NCBI GenBank assembly: GCA_041661865.1
Contig: JBAZTO010000002.1
Location: forward strand, 69,011 to 133,010
Reading direction: 5' to 3'
DNA from: JBAZTO01 sp041661865
GTDB lineage: Bacteria; Planctomycetota; Phycisphaerae; SM23-33
Length of the DNA stretch: 64,000 bases
The position numbers and the translations under genes were made by a program. Under the pieces are notes generated by a model that had not been told where the DNA came from, searched no databases, and saw only the letters and a list, made by a program, of their open reading frames with translations. Position 1 is the stretch's first letter. Every line of letters starts with the position of its first letter. Positions 33,707 through 43,184 of this stretch are shown one piece after another.

Positions 33707-34335
33707 TGGATGGCCCCGCTGAAGGCGCCGCCGCCCATCCGCCGCTCGATTTGCCCCAGCAGTTCCAGGGCCTCGATCTTTTGCGGTTCCTGGGCCAGCA
33801 CTCGTCCCACGGCCTGCCGCGCCTGGGGCAGCTTGCCCTCGCGGGCCTGCAACGTGGCCAGGCAGAACAGGACGGCGGTGTCGTCGGGGTGGCTGAGCAG
33901 GTAGATTTCCAGGTAGCGGATGATGTGAGAGAACGTGCCCATCTGACAGGAGACCTGGAAAAGCCCCAGCAGGGCCATCAGGTTGTCACTGTTGAGTTCC
34001 AGGCATTTCATGTAGGCCAGGAAGGCGGCCGGGTAGTTCCGCATCTGCTGATGGACCATGGCCATGCCGGCCTGGGCGTCGGCGTTGTCGGGTTCGGCGC
34101 GGACGGCGCGTTCAAACAGCCGCCGGGCCTGATCGATCTTCCCCTCGCGCAGCGCCAGCGAGCCCATGGAGACCCACAAGGCCGCATCCTGCTCGACCAT
34201 CCTGGACGCCCGCTGGTAGCAGGCGCCGGCCTGTTCAAGCTCGCCTGTCGCGGCCAGGCAGTCGCCCAGATCCTTGAGCTGCTGAAAGCTGGCATCGGCT
34301 GCGAACGCCGGAATGTTCACATATCTCACGTTCAC
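33703..34335 (-). CDS. Cytosolic TPR protein behind a sigma-54 promoter
   Basis: A 210-residue protein with no signal peptide and about four clear tetratricopeptide repeats (LGDCLAATGELEQAGACYQR; ALWVSMGSLALREGKIDQAR; DNADAQAGMAMVHQQMRNYP). The start is one of two GTG codons (34335 or 34329), with GAGGTGA just ahead. The sigma-54 promoter at 34363 links it to flagellar control. TPR proteins commonly scaffold complexes; the partner is unknown. Confidence 0.8.
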   Translation of the reverse strand: MNVRYVNIPAFAADASFQQLKDLGDCLAATGELEQAGACYQRASRMVEQDAALWVSMGSLALREGKIDQARRLFERAVRAEPDNADAQAGMAMVHQQMRNYPAAFLAYMKCLELNSDNLMALLGLFQVSCQMGTFSHIIRYLEIYLLSHPDDTAVLFCLATLQAREGKLPQARQAVGRVLAQEPQKIEALELLGQIERRMGGGAFSGAIQ

Positions 34336-34362
34336 CTCGGGTGTGGTACCGTGTCCAACTTA

Positions 34363-34378
34363 TGCAAAACTCGTGCCG
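34363..34378 (-). promoter_or_regulatory. Sigma-54 promoter for the small TPR operon
   Basis: On the minus strand CGGCACGAGTTTTGCA; GG and GC are kept at the right interval and one outer base differs from consensus. The predicted start is near 34352, giving a leader of about 17-23 bases. Confidence 0.75.
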
Positions 34379-34584
34379 CGTGGTTTTGGTGCGTCGCATG
34401 AACATCGGGACAGGCCCGCCATGCACGGCGGACAGGCCACAATCGGCGATACCGGCGGGCGCGGCCGGAGGGCTCTCCCCTGGCGCACCTGTCAAAGTTT
34501 CGCGCCATCGGTTTTCCCCACTGGGCGATTCCTGGACGGTGGGCGGCGGAGCCACTACGAAACCACGCGATCAGGGACAAGACA

Positions 34585-34603
34585 CACAGGCGAGACGCCT
34601 GTG
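34585..34603. repeat. Palindromic repeat, family B
   Basis: An identical copy of CACAGGCGAGACGCCTGTG, 10 bases past the flgL stop, where it could stabilise the 3' end of the operon mRNA. Confidence 0.85.
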
Positions 34604-34613
34604 ACACCCCAAC

Positions 34614-36050
34614 TTAGCGGAGGTAGTCCAGCAGCGACATGTTCATGATCTTCGACGAGGAGGTCAGGATCATCTCGTAGAAGGTTTGAACACGGGCCAA
34701 CTCGGCGGCAATGGTGGCGATGTCGGCCCCCTGCAACTCCGAGGCCCGGTCCTTGGCATTGCCCTGGATGCTCGTGATGCTCTGGCGGAGGTTCTCCAGG
34801 CCCTGGGCCCGCGCGCCCAGCGACGTCAGGCCGCCCATCACGCCCGACATGACCTCTTCGAGCGATTGGGTCTCCTCTATCAAGAGACTCGATACGTCAG
34901 AGTCGCCGGTATCCTGGTTCCCGTTGAGCAGGTCACGCGCGCGGATGAGCGTGCCCAGCAGGTCGTACGTCCCGCCGACCCGGACCGCCTCGACGCCGAC
35001 GCGCGTCAGGCCCGTCGTGTTGACGCACAGCACCCGCCCGTCGCGAGAGTCGGTCACCATCTGGTTGTCCTGGAATGTGGCCAGGATGCTGGATTGGCCG
35101 TCGTCAATCGACAGTCGCGCGCTGGCATGGACCGCCACCTCCACCAGGCCCGAGATCCCCGCCGTCAGTTGGCTCATGTCCAGGTAGACACAGTCGCCGT
35201 CGGCATTGGACACTTTTAGATCGGTATCCAAGGCCGTGTAGCTCACCGCCGGCCCGCCGTCCAGCCGCACAGTCTGTGCGTCGGCATCGATGGAGACGGT
35301 GTGGTCGCCCAGAATCGTGTCGAGCGAGGCGGAACTGGCTCCCACGGCCAGGGTGGTGGGCATTCCGCTGGTTTGCGTCAGCGTCGTCTCCTCGTGCGTG
35401 ATGCTCAGCCACGCGTCGCCGCGCACGGAGGAGGTGCCGCTGCCGCCAGCCGCTCCCGTCGAGCCCAGGAAGGTGGGACTTCGGCGCTCATCGCAGCCGA
35501 AAATCTCCGCCCCGACGCTCACGCCGCTCTGGGCCACGCCCGGCGCCACCGGCACGGGCATTTTCTGATAGCTGCCCTGGTAGGTCGCCGAAACGATCCT
35601 ATCGCCCGATCGCTCCACCAGGTAAGGAGCGGTGGTGTTGCTCGCGCCGCTGAAGACGTAGCGGCCCAGGCTCTCCTGGTTGATCGAGGCGACGACCTCC
35701 TCCAATATCTCGTTGATCTGTTCGCCGACCAACTCGCGTTGCGTGGTGCTGTAGGTGCCGCTGGCGGCCTGCGTGAGCAACCCCTTGGCGTTGGTCAGCA
35801 GGTCGGAGATGTGTTGCAGGGTGGTGGCGCCTTGATCCAGGTCGGTCGTCACGGTGGAGATGTTCTTAAGGTAGGAATCGAGCGTCTGGTCCTGGCCCAG
35901 GAGATTCATGATCCTGGAGGCGTCGACCGGATCGTCCGAGGGGCGGTTGATGCGGTTGCCCGAGCTGACCTGCTCCTGGAGGCGCGTCAGGGCGTCGGTC
36001 TGTCTCTGGATGGCCGTCACCGTGTTGGAGAAGATCGCTCCCCAGCTCAT
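34614..36050 (-). CDS. flgL: Hook-filament junction protein FlgL
   Basis: A 478-residue hook-associated protein 3. The flagellin-like ends are clear: N-terminal QTDALTRLQEQVSSGNRINR, C-terminal VQTFYEMILTSSSKIMNMSL. The middle is an enlarged Thr/Asp/Gly-rich domain, so it is longer than the enterobacterial protein (about 317). AGGAGC lies ahead of the ATG. Last gene of the hook operon. Confidence 0.93.
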   Translation of the reverse strand: MSWGAIFSNTVTAIQRQTDALTRLQEQVSSGNRINRPSDDPVDASRIMNLLGQDQTLDSYLKNISTVTTDLDQGATTLQHISDLLTNAKGLLTQAASGTYSTTQRELVGEQINEILEEVVASINQESLGRYVFSGASNTTAPYLVERSGDRIVSATYQGSYQKMPVPVAPGVAQSGVSVGAEIFGCDERRSPTFLGSTGAAGGSGTSSVRGDAWLSITHEETTLTQTSGMPTTLAVGASSASLDTILGDHTVSIDADAQTVRLDGGPAVSYTALDTDLKVSNADGDCVYLDMSQLTAGISGLVEVAVHASARLSIDDGQSSILATFQDNQMVTDSRDGRVLCVNTTGLTRVGVEAVRVGGTYDLLGTLIRARDLLNGNQDTGDSDVSSLLIEETQSLEEVMSGVMGGLTSLGARAQGLENLRQSITSIQGNAKDRASELQGADIATIAAELARVQTFYEMILTSSSKIMNMSLLDYLR

Positions 36051-36081
36051 CGGACGCTCCTGCCTGCTAAAGTAAAGATCC

Positions 36082-38031
36082 TCACGATATGATGTCCGTC
36101 AGGTATTGCATGGTCTGGTCCTGGATGTTGAGGAACCGGGCCATGGACTGGAACATCCGCTGATAGATGGTCAACTGGATCGTCTGCTCGTTGACGTCCA
36201 CGCCGCTGATTGTGCTGCGCTGGTTCTCCAGTTGCTGCGTAACGCTGTCGAGGGCCGTCTGCCGCACCTGGCGCGTGGCCACCTCCTGCCCCAGATTCGT
36301 GACCATGTTGGTGAAATAGTCCGAGCAGGTGACTCCGCCCAGGGCATTGAGCTTGGCTTGTCCCACCTCGGCCAGGCGTTGAATGTTCTGCTGGTCCTGG
36401 CCTTGGCCGACCGAGCCGGCCAGGAGCGAGGGATCCTCGGCCAGGTCTTCTCGAACGCCGATGGTCTGGGCTGAGCTGCCGGTGAAGAAGACGTTCAAGC
36501 CCGCCGCGGCCAGAAAGCCCGACGTGTCGGAGTTGGCCAGGGCCAGGCAGGTTCCTTCGTCGCCGTCGGCGACGGTCCCGGCGCCCAGGGCGATTTCGAT
36601 TCCGTTGCTGAGCGTCAGCTTGTCGCCCGAAGCATAGCCCCTGCCGATGTTGAAAGTCTGCACCAGTTCGCCCGCCTCGTTGTGCACCTCCAGCGACAGG
36701 CCTTCGGTCACGCCGATGGTGCCGGCGCCGGCGACGGTGAAGGTGTACTCCTGGTTGTCGCTCCCGCTGTAGAGGCCGGTGATCTGGACGGCGCTGGCGC
36801 CGATGGTTCCGCCGTCGACGCTGGCAGGCAAGGCCGGCACGAAATCAAACGTGTAGCCGACGTCGGCGGAGACCCTCACGCAACTGTCGGCGATGTTGGC
36901 TGAGAGATTGGACACGGCGTTCAGCCGCGCCACCACGTCGGCCACGGTGTCGGTTGCGGGGTCCACCGAGATCCTCGTGCGTACGCATAGGCCGCTGGCA
37001 TCGGTGACGCGGACATAGAAGTCGCCCGCCGTCACGTCGCAGGCCAGGTCGCTGACCGCTCCGCTTCCGACGGCCTGGCCGACCAGTTCGCTGAACGATC
37101 CGCCGGTCCCGACCCCCTGCACATGCAGGCGGTTGACCTCGGTGATGACCTGGCCGGCCAGCGCGTCCAGCTTGTCGGCCAGGCCCGGCAGCAGATCGTT
37201 GGCCAGGGACAGCATCGCCCCCAGCTTGCCGCCCCGGTAGCTGCCGATATAGTTGTCGTAATCGCCGGCACTGAGGCCCAGGTCCATATTTTCATCGAGG
37301 CCGACCTGGATTGCCTTGTCGTTCATGCCCGCCACGATGGGAATATCCCACGCGTAAAGCCGCTGGTCGGCGCCGGCCTCGGTGGTGCCGGAAGACTGGA
37401 TGTCCACCAGGGCCGCCAATTCCGTCATGCATTGGCCCCGGCGGTCGCGCAGGGCGCCGGCGATGGCGCCGCCGGCCTCGGCGGGCCCTATCTGCGCGTT
37501 GATGTCGGCGATCTCCCCGGTCAGCGTATTAACCTGCCGCACCATATCCTCGGCCTGGAGACGAACATCCTCCTGTGCATTCCGCAGGAAGGCCGACGCG
37601 TCGCGGAACTGCGCGCCGAGCGATTGACCGGCGGCGATCACCTGCTCCTGCAAGGCCGGGCTGTTGGGCTGGGCCGCCAGTTGCCGCAGTGCCCCAAAGA
37701 AGTCCTCCAGCGAGCCGGCCAGCCGGTTGGCGCTCACGTCGCCGAAGGAAGACTCGATCAATTGCAGGGTGCTCAATTCTTCATTGGTCTGGCCCGAGAG
37801 GGTCTGCTGGCGGAGCAACTGGTTTTCCGTGAGCTGGTCGATGGCACGGCGGACCGTGCTGACCTCCGCGCCCGTGACGTCGTTGTCCGCCGACGAGCCG
37901 ACCATCGGGACAATGGTAAGGTCCTGCCGGTGGTAGCCCTCGGTGCCGGCGTTGGCGATGTTGGCGCCGATAAGCTCCAGGGCCCGCTGGGAGACCTGGA
38001 TGCCGCTTAGACCTATGGAGAAGTTTGGCAT
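36082..38031 (-). CDS. flgK: Hook-filament junction protein FlgK
   Basis: A 649-residue hook-associated protein 1. N-terminal GLSGIQVSQRALELIGANIA and NAGTEGYHRQ, then a long helical D1 (EEQVIAAGQSLGAQFRDASA-like), a variable Gly/Thr-rich middle, and the C-terminal helix GVDVNEQTIQLTIYQRMFQS. A few dozen bases separate it from flgL. Confidence 0.95.
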   Translation of the reverse strand: MPNFSIGLSGIQVSQRALELIGANIANAGTEGYHRQDLTIVPMVGSSADNDVTGAEVSTVRRAIDQLTENQLLRQQTLSGQTNEELSTLQLIESSFGDVSANRLAGSLEDFFGALRQLAAQPNSPALQEQVIAAGQSLGAQFRDASAFLRNAQEDVRLQAEDMVRQVNTLTGEIADINAQIGPAEAGGAIAGALRDRRGQCMTELAALVDIQSSGTTEAGADQRLYAWDIPIVAGMNDKAIQVGLDENMDLGLSAGDYDNYIGSYRGGKLGAMLSLANDLLPGLADKLDALAGQVITEVNRLHVQGVGTGGSFSELVGQAVGSGAVSDLACDVTAGDFYVRVTDASGLCVRTRISVDPATDTVADVVARLNAVSNLSANIADSCVRVSADVGYTFDFVPALPASVDGGTIGASAVQITGLYSGSDNQEYTFTVAGAGTIGVTEGLSLEVHNEAGELVQTFNIGRGYASGDKLTLSNGIEIALGAGTVADGDEGTCLALANSDTSGFLAAAGLNVFFTGSSAQTIGVREDLAEDPSLLAGSVGQGQDQQNIQRLAEVGQAKLNALGGVTCSDYFTNMVTNLGQEVATRQVRQTALDSVTQQLENQRSTISGVDVNEQTIQLTIYQRMFQSMARFLNIQDQTMQYLTDIIS

Positions 38032-38034
38032 AGC

Positions 38035-38544
38035 CTATAGTCTCGAGTTGATCATGCTGGTCGATCGCCACACGTTGGTCCCGCCGCGGTCGTAGGTGGT
38101 GACTTCTCCACCGCCCCCGAGGCACTCCAGCATCATGCTGTTGAGGCGGGCGCTCTCGTAGAGCAGCGTCGAGGTCTGCATGTGCTGAAGCCTCATGCTT
38201 GCCGCCGCCTCGATCAGCCGCTCGCGTCGCTGGGCCAGCGGCGCCGCCAGCGAGGAGGGCAGGTGCTGGATCAGTACCGACAGCTTCAGTTCGCGCGCGG
38301 GAATGTTCAGTGCCCGGGCCAGGTTCGCCCGGCAGGCCGCCAGCGCCGCATCGGCAGGCCCCTGCCGGTCCTGGGTCTCTTCCATCACGCCCAGCAGGCG
38401 TTCCATCGCGGAGTCGTCGCGCTCGACGATCGCGCGGTACAACTCAGCCAACTGGGCGGTCTTGACCTCCAGGAGCGACAGCTCACCGTCCAGCGCTGCC
38501 AAAATCTGCTGGACCATCCCGTCTAGTGAAGGCTGACTTGTCAT
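38035..38544 (-). CDS. flgN: Flagellar chaperone FlgN
   Basis: A 169-residue helical export chaperone for FlgK and FlgL. The N-terminal half (LAALDGELSLLEVKTAQLAE) and a C-terminal helix pair fit the FlgN family, and it directly precedes its clients flgK and flgL. The one-letter pattern is only loosely conserved, as is usual for FlgN. Confidence 0.8.
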   Translation of the reverse strand: MTSQPSLDGMVQQILAALDGELSLLEVKTAQLAELYRAIVERDDSAMERLLGVMEETQDRQGPADAALAACRANLARALNIPARELKLSVLIQHLPSSLAAPLAQRRERLIEAAASMRLQHMQTSTLLYESARLNSMMLECLGGGGEVTTYDRGGTNVWRSTSMINSRL

Positions 38545-38904
38545 CTATAGCCGCTCCGAGGTTGTCGCCGCCGGCGCCTGGGCCCGCGACGATTGCATCT
38601 GCCGGTAAAGCTCCTGCCCAAGCCCCAGCCCGCCGCGCTGGGAGATATCCTGCGCAAGGTTGAACCAGAACATGCTCCGAACCTGCTCGCTGCCGGTGTC
38701 CTCCAGCAGGCCCGATTCGGGGACGGTCTTCTGCATCTCCTCCATCAGCTTGTGGAGGAAGACCGACTCGAAATCGTTGGCCACCTTCTTGAGCCTGGCC
38801 GCATCGGCGGCGCTGCCCTGGGCGTTGGCGCCCGCGCCCGGCGCGGCGGCCAGGCCCGTGGTGGGCAACTCCAGGATCGGCATGGACGAATCGAGGTTAA
38901 TCAT
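38545..38904 (-). CDS. flgJ: Rod cap protein FlgJ, short form without muramidase
   Basis: A 119-residue protein corresponding to the FlgJ N-terminal (rod-cap) domain: KKVANDFESVFLHKLMEEMQ, then MFWFNLAQDISQRGGLGLGQ. The peptidoglycan-hydrolase domain of the enterobacterial protein is absent, as in many phyla. The start MINLDS lies 9 bases from the flgI stop. The much longer open frame upstream is a shadow of flgI. Confidence 0.88.
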   Translation of the reverse strand: MINLDSSMPILELPTTGLAAAPGAGANAQGSAADAARLKKVANDFESVFLHKLMEEMQKTVPESGLLEDTGSEQVRSMFWFNLAQDISQRGGLGLGQELYRQMQSSRAQAPAATTSERL

Positions 38905-38912
38905 TGGCGTTC

Positions 38913-40046
38913 CTACATGATTTTGAGCTGCGCCTGCAACGCGCCGGCCTGTCGCAAGGCCTCGAAGATGGCGATCATGTCGCCGGGAGTCAGTCCCATC
39001 GCGTTGAGGGCCTGGGCCAGTTCCTGCACCGAGACCTTCCGCGGCACGACAAACATCGTTCCCTTCTCCTCGACCGCGCTGATCTCCGTGCGGTTGGTCT
39101 TTTCCGTCGTGCCGGTGTTGGAGAAGGGCTCGGGCTGCGAAACAGATTCCTTCTCCTGCGTGACGATCGAAAGATTGCCGTGCGAGATGGCCACGGTGGA
39201 GATCCCCACGTTCTCGCCGACGACGATGGTGCCGGTCCGCTCGTTGATGATGACCACGGCCGGGAAGTCCACCTTCACCTGGATGCCGCCGATGCTGTCG
39301 ATGAAGCCGGGCAACTGCGCCCGCGACAGGTCGGCGGGCACGGCCACCCGGATCGACCCGCTGTCGACGGCCAGGGCACTTTCGGGATACAGGCCGTTGA
39401 TGGCCTGGGCGATGGTCTGGGCGGTGGAGAAGTCGCCGTTCCGCAACTGCATGGCGAGGAAGCCGTTTTCGAGGAAGGTGGCGACCTCTTCTCTTTCGAT
39501 GGTCGCCCCGGCCGGGATGCGCCCGACGGTGGAGTGGTTCTTCTGTACGCTGGCGGATTTCCCCGTGGCGCTGAAGCCTCCGCCCAGCGAAATTGCGCCC
39601 TGGGCCACGGCGTACACTTCGCCGTCGGCGCCGACCAGGGGCGTCAGCAGGAGCATTCCGCCCCGCAGGCTGGTGGCGTCTCCGATGGCTGAGACGGTCA
39701 CGTCGATCTCGCCGCCCTTGCGTCCGAAGGGAGGCAGATCCGCCGTCACCAGCACGCTGGCGATGTTCTTGCTGTTGATGTCGGCGATCTCCATCGTCAT
39801 GCCCATGCGGTGGAGGATGTTGGTCAGCGCCCGGCGGCTGGAGGGCGAGTTGTCGCCGGTGCCTTCCAGCCCCACCACCAGGCCGTAGCCCCACAACGGG
39901 TTGCTCCGGATACCCTGGATATCGACGATGTCCTTGACTCGCTCAGCCCCCGCCGGCAGGGCCAGCGCGATCACGGCGACCAGGGCCAGCACGCGGCAGG
40001 CTACCTTCTTGTTTCGTTCAGGCATGATGTCCGTCGCCCATGTCAT
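38913..40046 (-). CDS. flgI: Flagellar P-ring protein FlgI
   Basis: A 377-residue periplasmic protein with a signal peptide (hydrophobic residues 17-33, cut near PAGAE). The mature start RVKDIVDIQGIRSNPLWGYG and GLVVGLEGTGDNSPSSRRAL are strongly conserved. The last stretch MGLTPGDMIAIFEALRQAGA is typical. Starts at 40046 or 40025 (MPERNKK) are both possible. It implies a peptidoglycan layer around the rod. Confidence 0.95.
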   Translation of the reverse strand: MTWATDIMPERNKKVACRVLALVAVIALALPAGAERVKDIVDIQGIRSNPLWGYGLVVGLEGTGDNSPSSRRALTNILHRMGMTMEIADINSKNIASVLVTADLPPFGRKGGEIDVTVSAIGDATSLRGGMLLLTPLVGADGEVYAVAQGAISLGGGFSATGKSASVQKNHSTVGRIPAGATIEREEVATFLENGFLAMQLRNGDFSTAQTIAQAINGLYPESALAVDSGSIRVAVPADLSRAQLPGFIDSIGGIQVKVDFPAVVIINERTGTIVVGENVGISTVAISHGNLSIVTQEKESVSQPEPFSNTGTTEKTNRTEISAVEEKGTMFVVPRKVSVQELAQALNAMGLTPGDMIAIFEALRQAGALQAQLKIM

Positions 40047-40062
40047 AGCCTTGCGGCCTTTC

Positions 40063-40686
40063 TCAGAACGGATTGATGAAGTTCAGTATCTGGTCGAACC
40101 AGCCGGGATTGGTGAACTGTTTTTCCTGGCCCTTGGCGCGATAGACGATGCGGAAGTCGGCCACCTTCGTGCTCAGCACGGTGTTCCGGAAGGTCACGTC
40201 GGTCGGCCGGACAATGCCGCTGACCTCGATGATCTCCTGGTCGCCCTGCGTCGACCGCATGCGCGTGCCCAGCACCACCAGGTTGCCGTTGGGCAGGATG
40301 TCCTGGACCGTGACGGTGATCTCGTCGGCCACGCTGCGGGAGGAGTCGAACTTGGCCTCGCCCTCGAACTTGGTTTCGGCGTTGGTGCTCAGGTCCGCCG
40401 TCGGCATCGTCGTGGTCTTGCTGGAAATGCTGCCCCAGTTGATGGTGCCTTCCGACTTCAGCGTGCGGTCGGACTTCTTGTTCATGTCGCGAGAGGTCTC
40501 GTTGGCGATGACGCTCTTTTCGCTGATGAGAATGGTGATGTTGTCGCCGACCCTTCGGGCCGTGTCGTCGGCGGTGATCGAGCCGCCCTTGCCGCGGGCC
40601 TTGTCCCAGATCGAACCGGCCTGTAGGGCCCCGACCCACAGGGCCAGCAGCGCGCCGACGGCCATGATGGCTCTTCCTCGCGTCAT
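40063..40686 (-). CDS. flgH: Flagellar L-ring protein FlgH
   Basis: A 207-residue outer-membrane ring protein. The signal peptide (MAVGALLALWVGALQAGS) lacks a clear lipobox cysteine, unlike the enterobacterial lipoprotein. The core ARRVGDNITILISEKSVIAN, VTVQDILPNGNLVVLGTRMR and VSGIVRPTDVTFRNTVLS is diagnostic. It overlaps flgA by 4 bases. Its presence argues for an outer membrane. Confidence 0.94.
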   Translation of the reverse strand: MTRGRAIMAVGALLALWVGALQAGSIWDKARGKGGSITADDTARRVGDNITILISEKSVIANETSRDMNKKSDRTLKSEGTINWGSISSKTTTMPTADLSTNAETKFEGEAKFDSSRSVADEITVTVQDILPNGNLVVLGTRMRSTQGDQEIIEVSGIVRPTDVTFRNTVLSTKVADFRIVYRAKGQEKQFTNPGWFDQILNFINPF

Positions 40687-41660
40687 TTCCGTACCTCGCT
40701 GACCAGCGGCTCGACGGCCCCGTCGGGGGCGACCTTGGCCAGGACCACGCGGTCGCTGTCGACGTTGCGGACCTTGATCAGGTCACCGATCTTGCCATCT
40801 TCCATCGCCTTGCCGATGCCCGAGACGGTAAAGCCCGGGCCACGAACCCGCATGGTCACGCCCTGGTCCTTGCGGACTACCGGGGTGGGCCTGGAGACCT
40901 TGAGCATCGAGACGCGGATCACGGTGCCGGCCGGCAACGATTGGGCGGCGGTCTGCCCCACCGGCGAAGCAAAGGCGTCCTCGCTCCGCTGGTCCCGCAA
41001 CACGGTATCGACCCGGACGTTTTCGTTCGTCAGTTGACAGCCGGCGGGGATGTCCATGGCCGCCACCGCCTGGCGGACCGGATACTGTGCCTTGAAGGTC
41101 AATTCCACCACGGCCAGTTGCTCACCGTCACGCGAGACAGCCACTGCCAGTCGGACCATGTTCGGGCCGGGACTCTTGGCCAGACGCGGCTGGTAGGTCG
41201 CATTCTTGAGGTTCGGGAGCGACAGATCGGCCGGCTCCTGGGCCAGTTGCCACACGCAGCCGTCGGGGCCGGGATGGTTCCTGGCCAGGAACTCCCTGGC
41301 TGCCCGGAGCAGCGGCTCGATGCCGATGCCCGCGCCATCGCTCTCGACGACCACCGCGTCAGCGCCGCTGAACTCGACCTGATCGTCCGCGGCAATGCCG
41401 TTGGAGGCCAGGCGGGCCAGGAGGGTCTGACGGTCGAAGGTGAGCTTTTCCCTGGCCGAGGGGCTTCGCCCCATGGGCAGCGCCGCGGCGCGAGCGGACA
41501 ACTTCTCGTCCTGGCAGCGCACGACGCATACGTCGCCCAGTTTCAGCGCGCCCGCGCCGGCCTGCGCGGTCCGCGGCAGGTAGATCTGAAGGGCCGCTCC
41601 AGAAGTCGGGGCCGTCCAGACCAGGGCGGCAACGGCAATGGCTATCCATGCTCTTTTCAT
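40683..41660 (-). CDS. flgA: Flagellar P-ring assembly chaperone FlgA
   Basis: A 325-residue periplasmic protein with a signal peptide (residues 1-22). The C-terminal SAF domain (VAAMDIPAGCQLTNENVRVD; AAQSLPAGTVIRVSMLKVSR; DQGVTMRVRGPGFTVSGIGK) is the FlgA signature. It is longer than average because of a roughly 150-residue N-terminal part. Located between flgG and flgH. Confidence 0.92.
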   Translation of the reverse strand: MKRAWIAIAVAALVWTAPTSGAALQIYLPRTAQAGAGALKLGDVCVVRCQDEKLSARAAALPMGRSPSAREKLTFDRQTLLARLASNGIAADDQVEFSGADAVVVESDGAGIGIEPLLRAAREFLARNHPGPDGCVWQLAQEPADLSLPNLKNATYQPRLAKSPGPNMVRLAVAVSRDGEQLAVVELTFKAQYPVRQAVAAMDIPAGCQLTNENVRVDTVLRDQRSEDAFASPVGQTAAQSLPAGTVIRVSMLKVSRPTPVVRKDQGVTMRVRGPGFTVSGIGKAMEDGKIGDLIKVRNVDSDRVVLAKVAPDGAVEPLVSEVRK

Positions 41661-41675
41661 GTTTGGTTTTGCCCC

Positions 41676-42461
41676 TTAGCCCATCAGCCGGTTGGCGGTG
41701 GTCAGCATTTCGTCGCCGGCCTTGATGGCGCGCGAATTGATCTCGTAGGCCCGCTGGGCGGTGATGAGGTTGACCAGTTCGGTCACCATCTGCACGTTGG
41801 ATCGCTCCAGGAAGCCCTGCTGTATCTCGCCCATGCCGTTCTGCCCGGCCGTCCCGGTGGTGGGGCTGCCGCTGGCGGGAGTCTCGGAGAGCAGATTGCC
41901 GCCCTCGCTGGACAGGCCCGAGGGATTGGCGAACCGCACCAGGGAGAGCGTGCCGATCACCGTGCCGGCATTGTCGGCGCCGGTGAAGACCGTCACGGTA
42001 CCGTCCTTGCCGATGCCGATGGACCGCGCGTCGGCGGGAATGGTGATGCTGGGTTCGATGGTGTAGCCGGCGGAAGTGACCACCTGCCCGGTGGCGTTGG
42101 TCCGCAAGGCCCCGTCGCGGGTGTAGCGCGTGCCATTGGGCGTGGTGACCGAAAGGAATCCGTCGCCCTCGATGGCCACGTCCAGGTTCCTGCCGGTGTT
42201 CTCCATCTCGCCCTGGGTGTGTACCTTGAGCGTCGAGGCCGGGCTGACGCCGCTGCCGATCTCAAAGCCGCTGGGGGCGACCACGCCGGCGGCCGTCTCG
42301 GTGCCCGCCTCGCGCATCTTGACGTACATCAGGTCGCGGAAGTCGACCTGGCTCCGCTTGAACCCGGCCGTGTTGATGTTGGCCAGATTGTTGGCGATCG
42401 TGTCGACGATCATCTGCTGGGCGCCCATGCCCGTGGCCGCGGTTGAAAAGGCCTTTAACAT
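41676..42461 (-). CDS. flgG: Flagellar distal rod protein FlgG
   Basis: A 261-residue rod protein of normal length. N-terminal AFSTAATGMGAQQMIVDTIA, NNLANINTAGFKRSQVDF, the middle VAIEGDGFLSVTTPNGTRYT, and the C-terminal ELVNLITAQRAYEINSRAIK are all typical. AAGGAG lies ahead of the ATG. Confidence 0.96.
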   Translation of the reverse strand: MLKAFSTAATGMGAQQMIVDTIANNLANINTAGFKRSQVDFRDLMYVKMREAGTETAAGVVAPSGFEIGSGVSPASTLKVHTQGEMENTGRNLDVAIEGDGFLSVTTPNGTRYTRDGALRTNATGQVVTSAGYTIEPSITIPADARSIGIGKDGTVTVFTGADNAGTVIGTLSLVRFANPSGLSSEGGNLLSETPASGSPTTGTAGQNGMGEIQQGFLERSNVQMVTELVNLITAQRAYEINSRAIKAGDEMLTTANRLMG

Positions 42462-42470
42462 GCAGTCTCC

Positions 42471-43184
42471 TTATAGTCCCGAGGCTACCTTCAACAGGTT
42501 GCGGTAGCGCTCGTCGTGCGTTTGAACGGTCTTGAGGTTGGCTTCGTAGGCCCGCGTCACCTTGATCAGCTCCACCAGTTCCTCCACCACGCTGACGTTG
42601 GAGGCCTCGTTGTAGCCTTGGTGAACGCTCGTGGCTTTGGCCTCGTCGGGCTGGGTCGAGTCGGGCGCGTCATAGCATCCGCCGCCGACAGGGGTCAGCC
42701 CCGAGGAGTCCTCAAACTCGACGACCTTGACCTGCCCGACCTGCTGCGGGCCGACGCTGATCCTGCCGTCGCTGGCCACATGAATGCTGGAGGAGTCTGC
42801 CGACTGGGGCAGAATGATCGGCCCTTCGGTTCCTGAAACGGTCCTGCCGGCATAGTCCACCAACTGGCCGGTGCTGCTGAGGCGGAAGGTGCCGCTGCGC
42901 GTATACAGCGGGCCATCGGCCGTCTCGATGACGAAGAAACCCTTGCCCTCCAGCGCCAAGTCCAGCGGCCGGGCCGTCTCGACCAGGTGCCCCTGCGAGA
43001 GGTCCAGCCCGCCGCGAGCAGCCACGGCATTGCCGGCGACGGCCTGGGCCAGCACCTGGTCAAAAGCTGCCCCCTGCCGCTTGTAGCCGCTGGTGCTGGC
43101 ATTGGCCAGGTTCTGCGTGATCATGCCGTAATATTCGCTGAGAGCCGAGAGGTTCGTGGCAGTCGCCTGGACGCTGTCATACAT
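42471..43184 (-). CDS. flgF: Flagellar proximal rod protein FlgF
   Basis: A 237-residue FlgF/FlgG-family rod protein (ALSEYYGMITQNLANASTSG; ALEGKGFFVIETADGPLYTR; ELVELIKVTRAYEANLKTVQ). The start MYDSVQ has GGAG ahead and overlaps the PilZ-domain gene by 8 bases; the longer open frame is a shadow of that gene. FlgF versus a second FlgG is decided by position before flgG. Confidence 0.9.
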   Translation of the reverse strand: MYDSVQATATNLSALSEYYGMITQNLANASTSGYKRQGAAFDQVLAQAVAGNAVAARGGLDLSQGHLVETARPLDLALEGKGFFVIETADGPLYTRSGTFRLSSTGQLVDYAGRTVSGTEGPIILPQSADSSSIHVASDGRISVGPQQVGQVKVVEFEDSSGLTPVGGGCYDAPDSTQPDEAKATSVHQGYNEASNVSVVEELVELIKVTRAYEANLKTVQTHDERYRNLLKVASGL

